Assembly (NCBI GenBank): GCA_030685235.1
Contig: MU839092.1
Location: 186,001 to 250,000 of the forward strand
Source of the DNA: Copromyces sp. CBS 386.78
Lineage: Eukaryota; Ascomycota; Sordariomycetes; Sordariales; Sordariaceae
Length of the DNA: 64,000 nucleotides
Direction of reading: 5' to 3'
Part shown: one piece after another, positions 45,487 to 57,951 of the stretch
How the letters are laid out: each line of letters starts with the position of its first letter
Numbering within the stretch: position 1 is the stretch's first letter
Notes under the pieces: model-generated
What the model was told of the DNA's origin: nothing
Databases searched by the model: none
Seen by the model: the letters and a program-made list of their open reading frames with translations, nothing else
Made by a program: the position numbers and the translations under genes

Positions 45487-47741
45487 ATGCGACCTCTTGC
45501 CCGTCTCGCCTCCCTCCGTGCTCCTGTTGCTGGTCAAGCCTTCAAATCCACGACGTTATCCACCCGAGCTGTCACCAGTCGAACTACTCGGACCCCGGCG
45601 ACCATCTCGCGAATCTCTTCGACTTCACTCCGATCCTTTTCCCTCTCTACCCCGCGCCAGCGCTTCCAAGTCCACATCAAAAAGCAAAACACCAAGATGA
45701 CCTCGACGGCCACCACCCTTAAGGGCCAGCCCCTCGACAAGGGCGTTCTAGAGTCCATGCTCCGTCGCCGCATGTTCTTTGCGCCCTCCTTCGACATCTA
45801 CGGCGGTGTTGCTGGCCTCTACGACTATGGCCCGCCCGGCTGTGCCCTCCAGGCCAACATCATCGACATCTGGCGCAAGCACTTCGTCCTCGAGGAGGAC
45901 ATGCTCGAGGTTGACTGCACCGCCCTGACCCCCCACGATGTTCTCAAGACCTCCGGCCACGTCGACAAGTTCGCCGACTGGATGTGCAAGGACCCCAAGA
46001 ACGGCGACATCCTGCGCGCCGACCACTTCGTCGAGGACGTTCTCGAGGCCCGCCTCAAGGGCGATAAGGAGGCTCGCGGCCAGAAGGTGGAGGAAAAGGA
46101 GGTGGACGCCAAGCGCAAGAAGAAGAAGGCCAAGGGTACCGAGGCCGTCAAGCTCGAGGACGCCGTCGTCAAGGAGTACGAGGAGATCCTCGCCCAGATC
46201 GACAATTACAACGGCGAGCAGCTCGGCGAGCTCATCAAGAAGTACGACTTGAAGAACCCCGCCACCGGTGTCCAGCCTGAGCCTCCCGTGTCCTTCAACC
46301 TCATGTTCCAGACTGCCATTGGCCCCAGCGGCAACCTTGCCGGCTACCTGCGCCCCGAGACCGCCCAGGGCCAGTTCCTCAACTTCGCCAAGCTCCTCGA
46401 GTACAACGCCGGCAACATGCCCTTCGCTTCTGCCTCCATTGGCAAGTCCTACCGTAACGAGATTGCCCCCCGCGGTGGTCTTCTCCGTGTCCGCGAGTTT
46501 CTGATGGCCGAGATCGAGCACTTTGTTGACCCCGCCAGCAACAAGAAGCACCAAAGGTTCCACGAGGTTGCGGACATCGAGCTCGCCCTTCTTGACCGCA
46601 ACGTCCAGCTCTCTGGCCAGACCACTGTCACCAAGATGACCATTGGCGAGGCTGTCGAGAAGAAGATCGTTGACAACGAGACCCTCGGCTACTTCCTCGC
46701 TCGCATCCACCTCTTCCTCAAGAAGATCGGTATCGACCAGTCCAAGATCCGCTTCCGTCAGCACATGGGCAACGAGATGGCTCACTATGCTTGCGACTGC
46801 TGGGATGCCGAGCTTCTTACCTCGTCCGGCTGGGTTGAGTGCGTTGGCTGCGCTGACCGTAGTGCTTACGATTTGACTGTGCACGCCAAGAAGACTGGTG
46901 CGCCCCTCGTTGTGCGTGAGACTCTCGAGACCCCCGAGATCGTTGAGAAGTGGGAGCCCGAGATCAACAGCAAGAAGTTTGGTCCTGCCTTCAGGAAGGA
47001 TGCCAAGGCTGTTGAGGCTGCTATCCTTGCTCTTTCTCAGGAGGAGCTCGCTAAGCTCGGCGAGGAGCTCAAGGCCAACGGCAAAATCGTCGTTGACGTT
47101 CCCGGTGTTGGTGATGGCAAGGTTGAGGTTAGCAAGGACCTGCTTGCCATTGAGTGGAAGAAGCATACCATCAACATCCGCGAGTACACCCCCAACGTTA
47201 TCGAGCCCTCGTTCGGTATCGGCCGTATTCTCTACTCTCTCCTCGAGCACAACTACTGGGTTCGTGAGGGTGACGAGGCCCGCGGTGTAAGTTACATTTA
47301 GGATTTACTTGGTGATATCCGCTAACCAGGCGCTTCTAGGTCATCTCCTTCCCCCCTGCCGTCGCTCCCGTCAAGGTCCTTATCGTTCCTATCTCCAGCA
47401 AGAGCGAGTTCGCTCCTCACGTCCGCAGGCTTTCCCAGAAGCTCCGCTCCGTCGGTATCTCCAGCCGTGTGGATGACTCTTCTGCCTCCATTGGCCGTCG
47501 TTATGCCAGAAACGATGAGCTCGGTACCCCCTTCGGCCTTACCATCGATTTCCAGACTCTCCAAGACGGTACCTTCACCCTCCGTGAGCGTGACAGCACA
47601 CGGCAGGTCCGTGCTGAGGAGGCGAAGATTGTTGATGCCATCAAGACGCTCGTTGAGGGCTCCAAGACATGGCAGGATATTGAGTCCGAGCTCCCAATCT
47701 TTGAGGGCCAGGAACTTGAGATCCGCCCTGCTGAGAACTAG
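45487..47741 (+). CDS. grs1: Glycyl-tRNA synthetase, probably dual-targeted
   Basis: Exons 45487-47286 and 47340-47741 (53-bp intron, GTAAGT...TAG, branch GCTAACC) give 733 residues. It is the eukaryotic homodimeric class II type: RRRMFFAPSFDIYGGVAGLY, GPPGCALQANIIDIWRKHF, motif 2 region YRNEIAPRGGLLRVREF, YDLTVHAKKTG, motif 3 EPSFGIGRILYSLLEHNYW and a C-terminal anticodon-binding domain (VAPVKVLIVPIS). The first 70 residues from Met 45487 are Arg/Ser/Thr-rich without acidic residues, a typical mitochondrial presequence; Met 45697 (MTSTATTLKG) would give the 663-residue cytosolic form. Codon use is strongly biased to C-ending codons, as in highly expressed fungal genes. Confidence 0.95.
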
Positions 47742-48709
47742 GATGTATCAATAGAAAGCAAGGAGCAAAAGAGTTTACGGATTTTGCTATTTAGTTTAGC
47801 ATGCAATGTTTGGAGAACTTTTGGTTCGCTTTGCGGTAGACAAAACGTTTGAGCGAGCGGAGAATGAATGAACGAAAGCCAAAACGTAATGCTTGGTTCC
47901 CACTGCATTGTGAGAAGTTCCATCACAGCACATTGGGTCTTGATGGTCACATCTATTTCGCCAACAAGACGCCTGCGCTGTTGGCTTATAAGCTCGTTGA
48001 CCAACACCAACTGGCAATATGCACAATCAAAGCGGTTGAGACTTTTCGCAGCGTAGTATTCCATCCTGACATGTGACGAGAAGATGGTTTCGAGATCATT
48101 CCACATATCCATATCCTAGTGGCTTTTATTCTCGAGCGCTCGAGGGACCAAACTTGAAACAAGTCTAGAACTCTTTCATTTCGTTTCGTGTTTCTCCTCT
48201 CTGCTCCTCCCCTATCTTGCTACTACGTTTTACCAACGAACCGGACATCAACCCGACGACACCGTGACGATAAAAACAAGAATCTTCGAAACATCGACCA
48301 TGCGGAAATCCCCCGAAAGCATCCAGCTGAATTGCTACCGTATCGTATCACTTTGTCTCAGAATGGACAGGGATGCAATTCACAGTCAACAGCCCCTTTC
48401 CAAGTCAACGCCGAACCGCCCAAAAGATGTGTTTTGGGTGTCTTCGAGGTCGTTCTTTCTGACTTCTGACGCAGGTAACTCTTTGTCTTTGCCACTGTCG
48501 TGCATCAGAAGCGCAGCTAAATCTGTAAGTGTAGTGTTCATAGTGTACATACATACTATGCCGAGCGTAATGTACAAAAGAGCCCTGTGCACTTTTTGCA
48601 TGTACTTGTCCAACAGCATATGTACAAGGCTTGCAACGAAAGTCTATGTAGGTATTCAGACGATGAATGATGACGATCCTTCTATTTTCTAGAAAGGAGC
48701 CAGAAGCCC

Positions 48710-48741
<32 letters not shown>

Positions 48742-51004
48742 GGTAACCTGACGCGGTTCAGTTCCGTCGTCGAAACACACAGGGAAAAAAGGACGGGAAA
48801 CTAGGTGCCAGCCATGTGGTCGCCCCCCTTGTAGTACTCGTACCGGACTTGAGTTCGCGTGTAGGTACCCCTTGCTTCAAATCTTGGGTCATACACTTAG
48901 TTAGAACCCCTGGCTTGGGTGATCTTCGCTCGTCCCTCGAGATGTCTGATGTACGTATCCGTGTTCCGCAGCGGGAAACGAGACTAGAGACCCAGAAATT
49001 CTTCAAAAGATGTCTTGGGTGAACAGTAGTTTTTTTTTCTTTTTTTTTCTTGTTGTTCCTGCTAAGTATGCTCCACACACCTGGATCTGTTATTGAGGTA
49101 TGAAGGCCCTCGTTTAAAAGCTGAGACTATTCCGTCGGTTGATCGTAGCGGCATAACGATATCGAACTAGTGGCAAGGTTCTCCAGGGTGTTTAAGATTG
49201 GTGTCTTTACCGTCGTGGTTTGTCCATATCGGAGCCGAACACCGCTTCAATGGGACCGAATGAAAGGCTGTTGATGGATGAAGCGTATAAGGTAATGACG
49301 GCATAGCTTCCACGACAAAGAAGGTAGCGCCCAATGTTTTTGAGATCACACAAAGGGTGGTGTTCAAAATTCTGGGAACCTGTACACACCTGCGCTTGGA
49401 GAGCCTCACGACGGCGGACGACATATGCGATACATATGTATCTGGGAGGGGCTCCCCAGTCTTTGTTATTTGCAATTTCATAGGTCCCCTGACTGGGCAT
49501 CTCAATTTCCATCATGGTGAACCCCAGGCTCCCCCAGTGGTCGATGGTTCCACTGCTCTCACCATTCCGCTGTTGTGTAAAATCGATAAAACATTAAGTC
49601 AAAAAGCTCCTTACGTTAAGACGGTACCTGCGCGATAGGCGCAGAATGTGTTGCACAAATAAGTATCCCGGTATCCACCCGAGCTAAGGCAGAAAGACGA
49701 AGACGTACCCGACCCGCTCTATTTGATCGAGTCCGCGACGGATCTGACTGGTCGGCGCCCTGTGCCCCCTTTCCCGCTGCAGCCTTCGTTACTCTGCCAC
49801 TCCCACACGTTGGCGCACTGCATCTGCCCCGTTCCCCACTATTCTCACGCTAACCGTCCAAGGCTTCAACGTTCAATGGTTCGCGCGAACGGGTGCCGGA
49901 CCGCAGCTGTAACTGACGGGCCAGTTTGATGGACCCTCACAATTCAACTTGCTGTGATGAGAGATGCTGAGAGTGAAGAGGAGAACAGTAGGGCATCAGG
50001 ACCTTTCACCTGCATCTGTGGTTGGTTGCTGTTGTGTTGGGCGTCTGGACCATCATGGTTGTGGACGGTTAGGTAGTTAGTTATATACGTAACTAGTTGT
50101 GTAAAACACGTTCATACAAAAGGAAACTGGAAACGACCAAGAAATACACCACAACCCGGACTCACCAAAGGCTCGACCGGGATCCCAGGGCCCCTACATG
50201 TTTTTGCCCCATACAGGCAATAATACCATTACCTACCCCTTACTACTGCAACCTCGCACAGCGCCGACCTGGAGTCCTTGCCAACCCCTTTCGACTCTGC
50301 TCGTCTTTCTTTCAGCTCCGGTCATCTTGCCTTTGACATTGTCTCCGTTGATCACCGGCGTCAAGGATAACGTAGATTCGCGAACAAGACAGGCAATCGT
50401 TTGGCCTGACCGCCATCGCATCGTTCCGCTTATGTCTTGTTGAGTCTTTCACTACAGCAACCAAGCACCGCTACGACTATCCGCCCGCTACCAGGCGTGC
50501 CTCCTTGAACCTGCCTTTCTCTCGACAAGCGACGGCGTGCGAACCGATCGCTCCGTGGCGGCCACGGAAACAGGTATTCGAAGCAGAGCCAGCAACACAT
50601 GTCGCCTTGGTCGCCTGTCGAACGCGCCTGAACCGACCCTCTCCTCGGTCGCTTCTTCTCCCCTGTCGCGATCGACTCGCTTAGACTTTTTCTAATTCAA
50701 CCGACCTGTGCCAACTGACCACGCGGCAACTGTCGATACGGATCCATTCTTTACGCACATTGCGCCTTGGTTCCTCGGTCGGAGCCGGCTTCATATCTGG
50801 GCCTTCTGGTGCGTTGGCGACCCTGCCACCATTCACGCGCAACCCCGCCTTTTGAACCGTCTATTGACCCGGCGACAACAGGAAGCACATCTGTCAACTT
50901 CAGGTCCCACAACTTAGGGGATCGTCGCGACTACGCGCAGTCTATTTCTGGCTCAAGAACAACTAGACCTATCTCTATCCAAGGAGTAATTGCAATCCGA
51001 CACA
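47742..51004. other. Long intergenic region and cla-4 leader
   Basis: 3.3 kb with no supported gene. ORFs up to 142 codons lack motifs. From about 50,200 to 51,000 it is pyrimidine-rich on plus and probably the long cla-4 5' leader. A 28-nt A tract lies at 48,710. Confidence 0.45.
48710..48737 (+). repeat. Poly(A) tract (28 nt)
   Basis: Uninterrupted run of 28 A. No target duplication or upstream gene-like sequence shows it to be a retroposed cDNA tail, so it is best seen as a mononucleotide repeat. Confidence 0.9.
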
Positions 51005-53835
51005 ATGGCGCAAAATGGGTATGCCCGACCTCTGCTACGCTTCTCCCACTCCGCCCAAAGTCGCAAATCTCTCTTCCTCTCCCACATGACATCTCGCTCC
51101 CGCTACTCGCCCAATTTCCCTAGTGGAGCTTGGCTTCATTACCTTGGCCCATCTTCATTCCTTCCCCTGTTGGAAATCCCATAGGGTCTGTGGGCATCAT
51201 GCTAACGTCAACCTAAACCGCAGCAACATATACTCGAGGGAGCCGTTCATGAACCCAGGCCCAGCGCCGCGACCTCCCACCGACAAGCCCCGTCTCGGCC
51301 TCACCCCCAACACCAACACCCCCGGGAACATGTCCAACCTTCCTGGGAACATGTCGAACCTGAGCCTCCGGTCGCCTGCCCCAGGGGTAACTAGCACATA
51401 CACCGGCTCGACCATCGCCCTCCCCATCCAACGACAGATGTCAAACAACGACGGTACCGGAGGCCTTGCCGTCATCAAGCAGGGCTGGGCCAGTGTCAAG
51501 GAGAGCAAGAACTTCATCAACCCTTGGAAGAACAAGTACCTGATACTGCGAAAGGAGTCGCTGGATTTCCACAAGGCCGAAAGCAGTAAAGTTGCCTATA
51601 CTCTCTACCTCAAGGACGTTATCAATGTTGGCCGTGTGGAGGCCGCAGGAACCATCTTCGAAATTAAGAGGCAGTCCAGCGGTGCCTCCACGAGCCCTGG
51701 AGAAGAGGAAAATGGTATCAAGACCCTTCAAATCCGCGTAAAGGCCGACGACGACCTTTACGAATGGATTGACTTTATTTACGCGCGCTGCCCCGGCATG
51801 GGCGGTGTCAGTAACCCTACCAACTTTTCGCATGCCGTCCACGTTGGATTCGATCCCCAGACCGGCGAGTTCGTTGGCTTGCCTCCTGAGTGGTCCAAGC
51901 TGCTCAACTCTTCCGCCATTACCCAAGAAGATTACGAAAGGAACCCGCAGGCCGTCTTCGAAGTTCTCGATTTCTATTCCGACTTCAACAAGAATGGCGG
52001 CCAAGCGCCCACACCCAACTTTCCCGCTCCCCCATCGAACAGCACGCAGAGCAAGCAGCTCGGATACCCCAGCGGTGGAAACTCCGTCGCGCCGCCGCGC
52101 CCTACGCAGCCGTTGCAACAGCGTAACCCGAGCTCGAACTACCCATCCTCGCCGCCGCAGCAAGGCGGCGCCAGTTCGCGCCCATCGCCCCCCGAGCAGC
52201 GCCAGCAGATGTCGCCGAACTACAACTCTGAGCGCGCGAGAGAGGAGCAAAGGCGCGAACTGGAGCGTCAACAGAGAGAGATGGAGGAGCGGGATCGCCG
52301 GGACCAGGAGGCTTATAATGCGTCCCTCCCCAAGACGAAGACTCCCATGGCTCAGCAGGAGATTGGCGGAGGTGGTGGTTACGGTGGTGCGGATCGCTTC
52401 AATCCTACACGCGCCGCTCCACCAGCGCCCAAGGGCTTGCAGCAAGCGCCGAGTCTCAAAGCTCAGAGACCAGCGCCTCCTCCACCAAGTTCCAGTTCGA
52501 GCCGCCCGCCCATCGCACAGCAGTCCAGTTCCAGCTCACAGCGTGACCTTGCCCAGGCGCAGGCACAGAGACGGGCTGAGCAGCAAGCTCAGGCGCAACG
52601 GTACCAGAATAACGGCCAGGCCCCGCCACGACCACCTCACCCATCGGCCAACCAGCCATCCAAGATTCCCACGACCGTTAAGCCGCTTAACGTTGGTCCC
52701 AAGCAAACTCAGGATGGTGTCAAGGCTGCTGAAGCCGCACTCACGTCTAAGCCCGCTGCCTCTGAGCGTTCCAAGGATGTTCGCATGTCGACCATGTCGG
52801 AGAAGGAGGTTATGCAGAAGCTCAGAGAGGTTGTCTCTCACGACGACCCCGAAGCCAAGTATTCCAAGCAGAAGAAGATTGGACAGGGTGCCTCTGGTTC
52901 CGTGTATGTCGCCAAGATCAGGGAGAGACCCGGCCAGGATCCCAACTCTGCCAGGAGACGCGGCCAGGTTGCTATCAAGCAGATGGATCTTGCGCACCAG
53001 CCACGCAAGGAGCTGATCGTGAACGAAATTATGGTCATGAAGGACAGCAGCCACCCCAACATTGTCAACTTTGTCGAAGCTTTCCTGAAGAATAAGGACC
53101 AGGAACTCTGGGTCGTCATGGAGTACATGGAGGGTGGTGCCTTGACTGATGTCATTGAGAATAACCCCGTTATCACGGAGGAGCAGATTTCTACCATCTG
53201 CTTGGAGGTGAGTTGCTGTTTAGTCTTAGTCTTAAGCGTGATACGATTGTTTACTAACGGGGCTTCTACAGACATGCCGCGGTCTGCAACATCTCCACGA
53301 AAGGAACATTATCCATCGTGACATTAAGAGTGACAACGTCCTCTTGGATGCCCGTGGCAATGTCAAGATCAGTAAGTTATCCTACAACACCTCATTCATT
53401 GAATGCCACTAACATTCATCATTAGCCGATTTCGGTTTCTGCGCCAAGTTGACCGAAGCCAAGTCCAAGCGTGCCACCATGGTCGGCACGCCCTACTGGA
53501 TGGCTCCCGAGGTCGTCAAGCAGAAGGAGTACGGCCCCAAGGTCGATATTTGGTCGCTCGGTATCATGGCCATCGAGCTGATCGAGTCCGAGCCTCCTTA
53601 TTTGAACGAGGAGCCGCTCAAGGCCCTCTACCTCATCGCCACCAACGGCACTCCCAGGCTGAAGAAACCCGAGAAGCTCAGTAAGGAACTGAAAGCTTTC
53701 TTGTCGGTGTGTCTGTGCGTGGATGTCAAGAGCCGTGCGTCGGCGGATGAGCTTCTTGAGCACGATTTCCTGAAGCATGGATGCCCCTTGAGCAGCTTGG
53801 CGGAACTGCTCGCCTTTAAGAGGTCGGCGAAATAA
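51005..53835 (+). CDS. cla-4: PAK-family protein kinase Cla4
   Basis: Exons 51005-51018, 51224-53207, 53272-53371 and 53426-53835 give 835 residues. The first exon is 14 nt (MAQN plus two bases), then a 205-bp intron with a GCTAAC branch. Domains: PH (about 80-195, [20 protein letters not shown] onward); CRIB/p21-binding (about 205-265, ISxPxxFxHxxHVGFD-like [20 protein letters not shown]); a Pro/Gln/Ser-rich linker; and a kinase domain (about 560-820) with [39 protein letters not shown] and activation segment [17 protein letters not shown] plus CRIB marks the Cla4 rather than the Ste20 subgroup. Cla4 acts downstream of Cdc42/Rac at the cortex in polarity and septation. Confidence 0.95.
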
Positions 53836-54640
53836 AGGGGTTGTTGATGAGGTGAAAGAGGTAGTGATGATGCGTGATGGTGGTTTGTGGATGGGTGGTT
53901 AGAGGATCTTTTTAGCTAGAAGCAAGCAACCTTTGCATGAAAGAAACCTGAAAGGGACGTTTTAATACTGATGGATACCTAGTTAGGGTGGTAAGGGTGA
54001 AGAGGATGGGCGGACGGATGGGTTCAAAGTCGTTTTTGGGTCCGGAACTTTTGTCAAAGAAAGAAAGAAAGCAAGCGGTGATAAACAACATGACGCACGG
54101 GTTTTGGATCTTCTGTCCAGATGAGGTTTCTTAGTGTTCCTGTGTGCGTATGATACCCTCATGGCAAGTGGGCATGAGTCGTTCTTGATGTGTGGCCGGA
54201 AGGTTGGAGGGGAATGCACGAACTGGGGAAGTGCCCCTGGGCGAAGGGTTGAGGGGAGTTAGAATGGAAACCGAGGTAGAACACATAGTTTACTCTGTTT
54301 CTCATCTTCATCTACATATCCTCCTTTACAATACATCCTCTACCAAAAGACCATTTTCTCGTACTGTGAACCATAATACCTTCCATGTCCTCTCTATCTA
54401 TGCAGCTGTGATATGTGGCCCGTGCGCGCATTGTTTGGAGAGAACCTCAAAACGCGGGGGTTGTCCCGGCAACAAAAACAAACGATCATCAACGGATCAG
54501 GAGGAGCATGGATTGCCCATTCACGGGTCAAAGAACCTTGACGGCATCGTTTTATGGAAACTTATTGTCAGCACGGTCGCATAAACTTGTCCCGTTCTTT
54601 TTTCTTCAATTGCAACAATCTCGAACAGTTGGATGCAAAG
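53836..54640. other. Intergenic region between cla-4 and the haspin-like gene
   Basis: Contains the cla-4 3' UTR and the next gene's promoter. The haspin frame is open upstream to an ATG at 54554. Nothing else is visible. Confidence 0.45.
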
Positions 54641-56773
54641 ATGTCGAGAGTTGCAAGCAAAACAAAAGTCCGCAAGTACGGAAAGCCAACCACGAAGAGC
54701 AGGGCAGAACTGCTTTTCGCGGAGCTACCCAAGACTCCAGTGAAACAACCACGCCCACAGCCCATACCACAGATCTTGGAACCGCAATCATTACAGATTT
54801 CGGAGCCCGACATCACGGAGCCCGATCCGGCCTACCATGAGCAGAAAGCAGTGACACCAACCCCGGAAGCGGAGCCGGAACCCATGTCCGACGATGAGGA
54901 CGATGTTCATGATGTTACCGAACACTTTGACTCTATATTGCTTGATGAAGAGGACGATCATCAAGATGCGCCCTACGCATCAACGCCACGACCTTCCATA
55001 GGAAGTGTTATGAGTTACAATACTTCATTACCATCACAACAACAACCAGCGCCACCACCTTCCAGGACTCCACTCTCATCACAACCACCCCCACGACTTT
55101 CTCCATTCAGGAAACTTGCTTCCCCGTCAGTACCAAGAAGTCCAGCATCAGTTCAAAGAACTCCGACGAGCAAGTCTCCATTTGGTCGCTACCCACGACA
55201 ATTCCCCCTTAAATCCCCACGAATCCAACAACTCATCCAACAAGAAACCAACCACCAACAACCCCCCCAACAGCAATACAAGGAACAAGACGAACAACAG
55301 CAAGAGTATTCCTTCTACGACACCTCCTCCTTCCACACCTTATCCTGGTCCGACATATGCGGCCCCCCCTCCCCTTCCAACTCCATCACCAAAATAGCCG
55401 AAGCCTCCTACGCCGAAGTCTACCGCATCACCAACTCGCGCGGGATATCCATCATCAAAGTCATCCGCTTACAGTCACCCATCAAACCACAAACCAAAGC
55501 CCAGGTCAAGTCAGGGTTGGTAGACGAAGAACCCCACGCCGAATCGGACCTGCAAGGCGAACTCAAGATATCCGAATGGCTGGCTGATATACCCGGGTTC
55601 GTGATTTACAAGGAAAGGTTTATAGTCGAGGGAAAGGGGACGAAGGAACTTTTGGAGACGCATCAGGTGTTTCAGCGCAAACAAAAGAGGAGGGATCCCG
55701 GTAGGGCGCAGTTTTATCCGAGTCCGAGTCGGTATTTGGATGACACGAGGTTTTTGGTCGTGGAGTTGGGGGATGCGGGGACGGCGTTGGAGGATTTCAT
55801 CATGGTTGAGTCGAAAACGATGGGGGAGGAGATGTTGTGGGATGTGTTTTTGAGTACGGCGGTGGCGATGGCGAGGGCGGAGGGGATGGTGAGGTTTGAG
55901 CATAGGGATTTGCATGAGGGGAATTTGTGTGTTAGAAAGGTGAGGCCGGCGCGGCAGAAGAAGGAAAAATCCAGCGATGATGGTGAGGCGTCCGGAGGAG
56001 TCAGGTTCGGTTGGTCAGGGTTGGAAGTTACCATTCTCGATTACGGTCTTTCGAGGGCTACTGACCCAGAAACGATCGGGCCCGATCTAGATCTAAATCC
56101 TGAAGGGTCATGTCCGACATCGCCTATCGGGCGGAGGACCATGGCCGACACCGACAGAGAAGTCAAAGAGGAAGCAGTCGTCTTCTACGACCTCGAAAAG
56201 GATCCAGCAATGTTCACTTCGACACACGCGCCCCAGTGCGATATCTACCGACTTATGCGCACCCACCTGCTCGATAACACGCCGGAAGGCAAACCGGTCT
56301 CTTGGGCGGGGTATTACCCGTATACCAATGTTTTGTGGCTGTCTTACATCTACTGTTACCTCTGTCAGCACTTCAAGGGAGACAAGCGCGATTTGAAGGC
56401 GTGGAGGGAGGAGACAGAGGAGATGTGGAAGTACTTGGACCCTGAACAAGTTGATGCTGTGAGGCAAGAGGGCAGCATCGGGTTTGGCGCGGCCGAACAT
56501 GTGGTGGTCTTTGCGGTGGAAAAGGGCTGGATTACAGAGGAACAAGTGATGGATGCTGGGGACAGGAGTACGGTTTTGTTTGAGCAGTCGAGACTTGAAA
56601 TCCCGACTATGAAAGGGATACCGAGTGGAGGCGAGGACGTGGTTGTTGAGAGCGTTGAAAATCAACAGGATGCTGAGAGAGCTGGGTCAAGGGATGAAGA
56701 TGAAGAAGACGATCAGATTCGCCGTCATTCTAAGAGGAGACGGACGAGGAGGACATACGTCGAGGATGAGTAG
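54641..56773 (+). CDS. Haspin-family serine/threonine kinase (histone H3 Thr3-type)
   Basis: A single exon, 710 residues from Met 54641 (MSRVASKTKVRKYGK, a basic start as in fungal haspins); an in-frame ATG lies 87 bp upstream. Residues 1-240 are disordered and Pro/Gln-rich. The kinase region starts at FHTLSWSDICGP, with loop KIAEASYAEVYRI, Lys in ISIIKVIRL, catalytic loop FEHRDLHEGNLCV and metal site LEVTILDYGLSRA, in place of DFG, as in haspins (which read D-Y-T/S). The C-terminal lobe has FTSTHAPQCDIYRLMRTHL and the haspin-specific YTNVLWLSYIYCYL. The tail is acidic, then RRHSKRRRTRRTY, a likely nuclear signal. Haspin marks H3T3 at centromeres in mitosis; the role here is by homology. Confidence 0.88.
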   Translation: MSRVASKTKVRKYGKPTTKSRAELLFAELPKTPVKQPRPQPIPQILEPQSLQISEPDITEPDPAYHEQKAVTPTPEAEPEPMSDDEDDVHDVTEHFDSILLDEEDDHQDAPYASTPRPSIGSVMSYNTSLPSQQQPAPPPSRTPLSSQPPPRLSPFRKLASPSVPRSPASVQRTPTSKSPFGRYPRQFPLKSPRIQQLIQQETNHQQPPQQQYKEQDEQQQEYSFYDTSSFHTLSWSDICGPPSPSNSITKIAEASYAEVYRITNSRGISIIKVIRLQSPIKPQTKAQVKSGLVDEEPHAESDLQGELKISEWLADIPGFVIYKERFIVEGKGTKELLETHQVFQRKQKRRDPGRAQFYPSPSRYLDDTRFLVVELGDAGTALEDFIMVESKTMGEEMLWDVFLSTAVAMARAEGMVRFEHRDLHEGNLCVRKVRPARQKKEKSSDDGEASGGVRFGWSGLEVTILDYGLSRATDPETIGPDLDLNPEGSCPTSPIGRRTMADTDREVKEEAVVFYDLEKDPAMFTSTHAPQCDIYRLMRTHLLDNTPEGKPVSWAGYYPYTNVLWLSYIYCYLCQHFKGDKRDLKAWREETEEMWKYLDPEQVDAVRQEGSIGFGAAEHVVVFAVEKGWITEEQVMDAGDRSTVLFEQSRLEIPTMKGIPSGGEDVVVESVENQQDAERAGSRDEDEEDDQIRRHSKRRRTRRTYVEDE

Positions 56774-57039
56774 CATATGGCTTACGAACGAGCATGGCCT
56801 AGCATTTGATGGTATTATTTTTGTTTTTCATTATCTATTTCGCGCTGGAAGATGCTTCAGGATTTTGATCGTCTTCCTTTCTCGTCTTACCCTGTGTCTC
56901 AAGGCCAGCACCCTAATACATGAATCTGATCACGTTCCACAACGCTCCATTCTGCCTCTTACAGTCCTCATCCTTTTCCGCCTTTTCCTCCTTTTCCTCC
57001 TCTTCCTCCTCGTCGTCATCATCCTCATCGTCATCCTCG

Positions 57040-57622
57040 TCAATCCGAAGGACACGACTCATCGCCAGAGTCTTCATAACCGTACTTTCCTCTCTTCCCA
57101 TCAGCAGCCTGATGGTAGCCCCTTCTACACCCGATTCTTTCCGAGTGATCAGCTGACCTGCCACAGTAGCGATACTTGAACCCTCCCAGAAGTCTGTAGT
57201 CCTTGCGGTTCTCCGGTGTATCCATCGGCCCGTGAGTATTGTACCTCCAGTCGAAATATGACCACGCCTACCGAGGAGGGGGCGACCACTATATCCTCTA
57301 CGCGTTGGTTAGACAGTGATGAAGGTAACAAAAGCATTGCGGATTTTACTCACTCGACGAATGAAAGATGCGATCCTTTCTGTTGTCGTCTTCGTCAAAA
57401 GCGTCGCCGCAGCGCCTGCAGATGCAAACGGGAGACGGTGCCTTTCGCTTCACACCAACATCACTGGGCCTGCCTGAGTTGAAAAGTACTCGACTGATAA
57501 TAAGCGCTTGCTGATTTTTCCCTCATCTCGTCGGACTCGGCGCTTAGGGCGAGCAGAACGGCGCGAAGGCTGGCTTCATCCGCCGAAATAATCAACTTCT
57601 CGTCCCTGAATTCTAAGTCCAT
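57040..57622 (-). pseudogene. Zinc-finger gene with unresolved frame breaks (possible pseudogene)
   Basis: Three protein-like segments occur in order in different frames: MDLEFRDEKLIISADEASLR onward from 57622; FNSGRPSDVGVKRK...VCICRRCGDAFDEDDNRKD at about 57,500-57,355; and MDTPENRKDY...GFKYRYCGRSADHSERIGCR onward, ending ESCPSD and stop at 57040. The CxxC, later C and CxxxxH residues suggest one zinc-binding module (CxxC...C...CxxxxH). Between segments 2 and 3 a GTGAGT donor and a CTAAC branch exist, yet no acceptor restores the frame. Between segments 1 and 2 I found no adequate intron. It is either a mutated gene or one with unusual splicing. Confidence 0.5.
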
Positions 57623-57951
57623 GGCTGCTGAAAAGCTATGAGAAAGTGCCTTTATGTGGAAAGGATGGTAAGGGCCGGGCGAGTCTAGGAGGTTTTTGGA
57701 ATGAGTGCAAGAGAAGAAGTTCGAAACGCTCAGAAGAAAATTTCTTTTATGCTCAGAGACCCTGGCCCCACAAGGATCTAGAACAAAAGCGGTAGTTGGG
57801 GTGATTGTAGAGAAGTGGTTGATTGGAAAGATGGTAGTTGGCTATACAACCCTCAACTCCCAAGCCACCGAACGCATCCATCACCATCACTATCACCTGC
57901 ACCTGCACCACAATCATCGCCATCCATCCCAATATGTCCTCTTTCTAACAT

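Noticed and set aside
45748..47250. 500-codon minus-strand ORF
   Set aside because: Exactly antisense to the glycyl-tRNA synthetase exon; the Leu/Val/Glu/Gly-rich product is what C-ending biased codons yield on the opposite strand.
48710..48737. Poly(A) tract as the tail of a retroposed gene
   Set aside because: No processed gene sequence upstream and no flanking target duplication could be found.
51769..53016. 415-codon plus-strand ORF
   Set aside because: Frame-shifted shadow of the cla-4 exon; Arg/Ser/Pro-rich with no domain.
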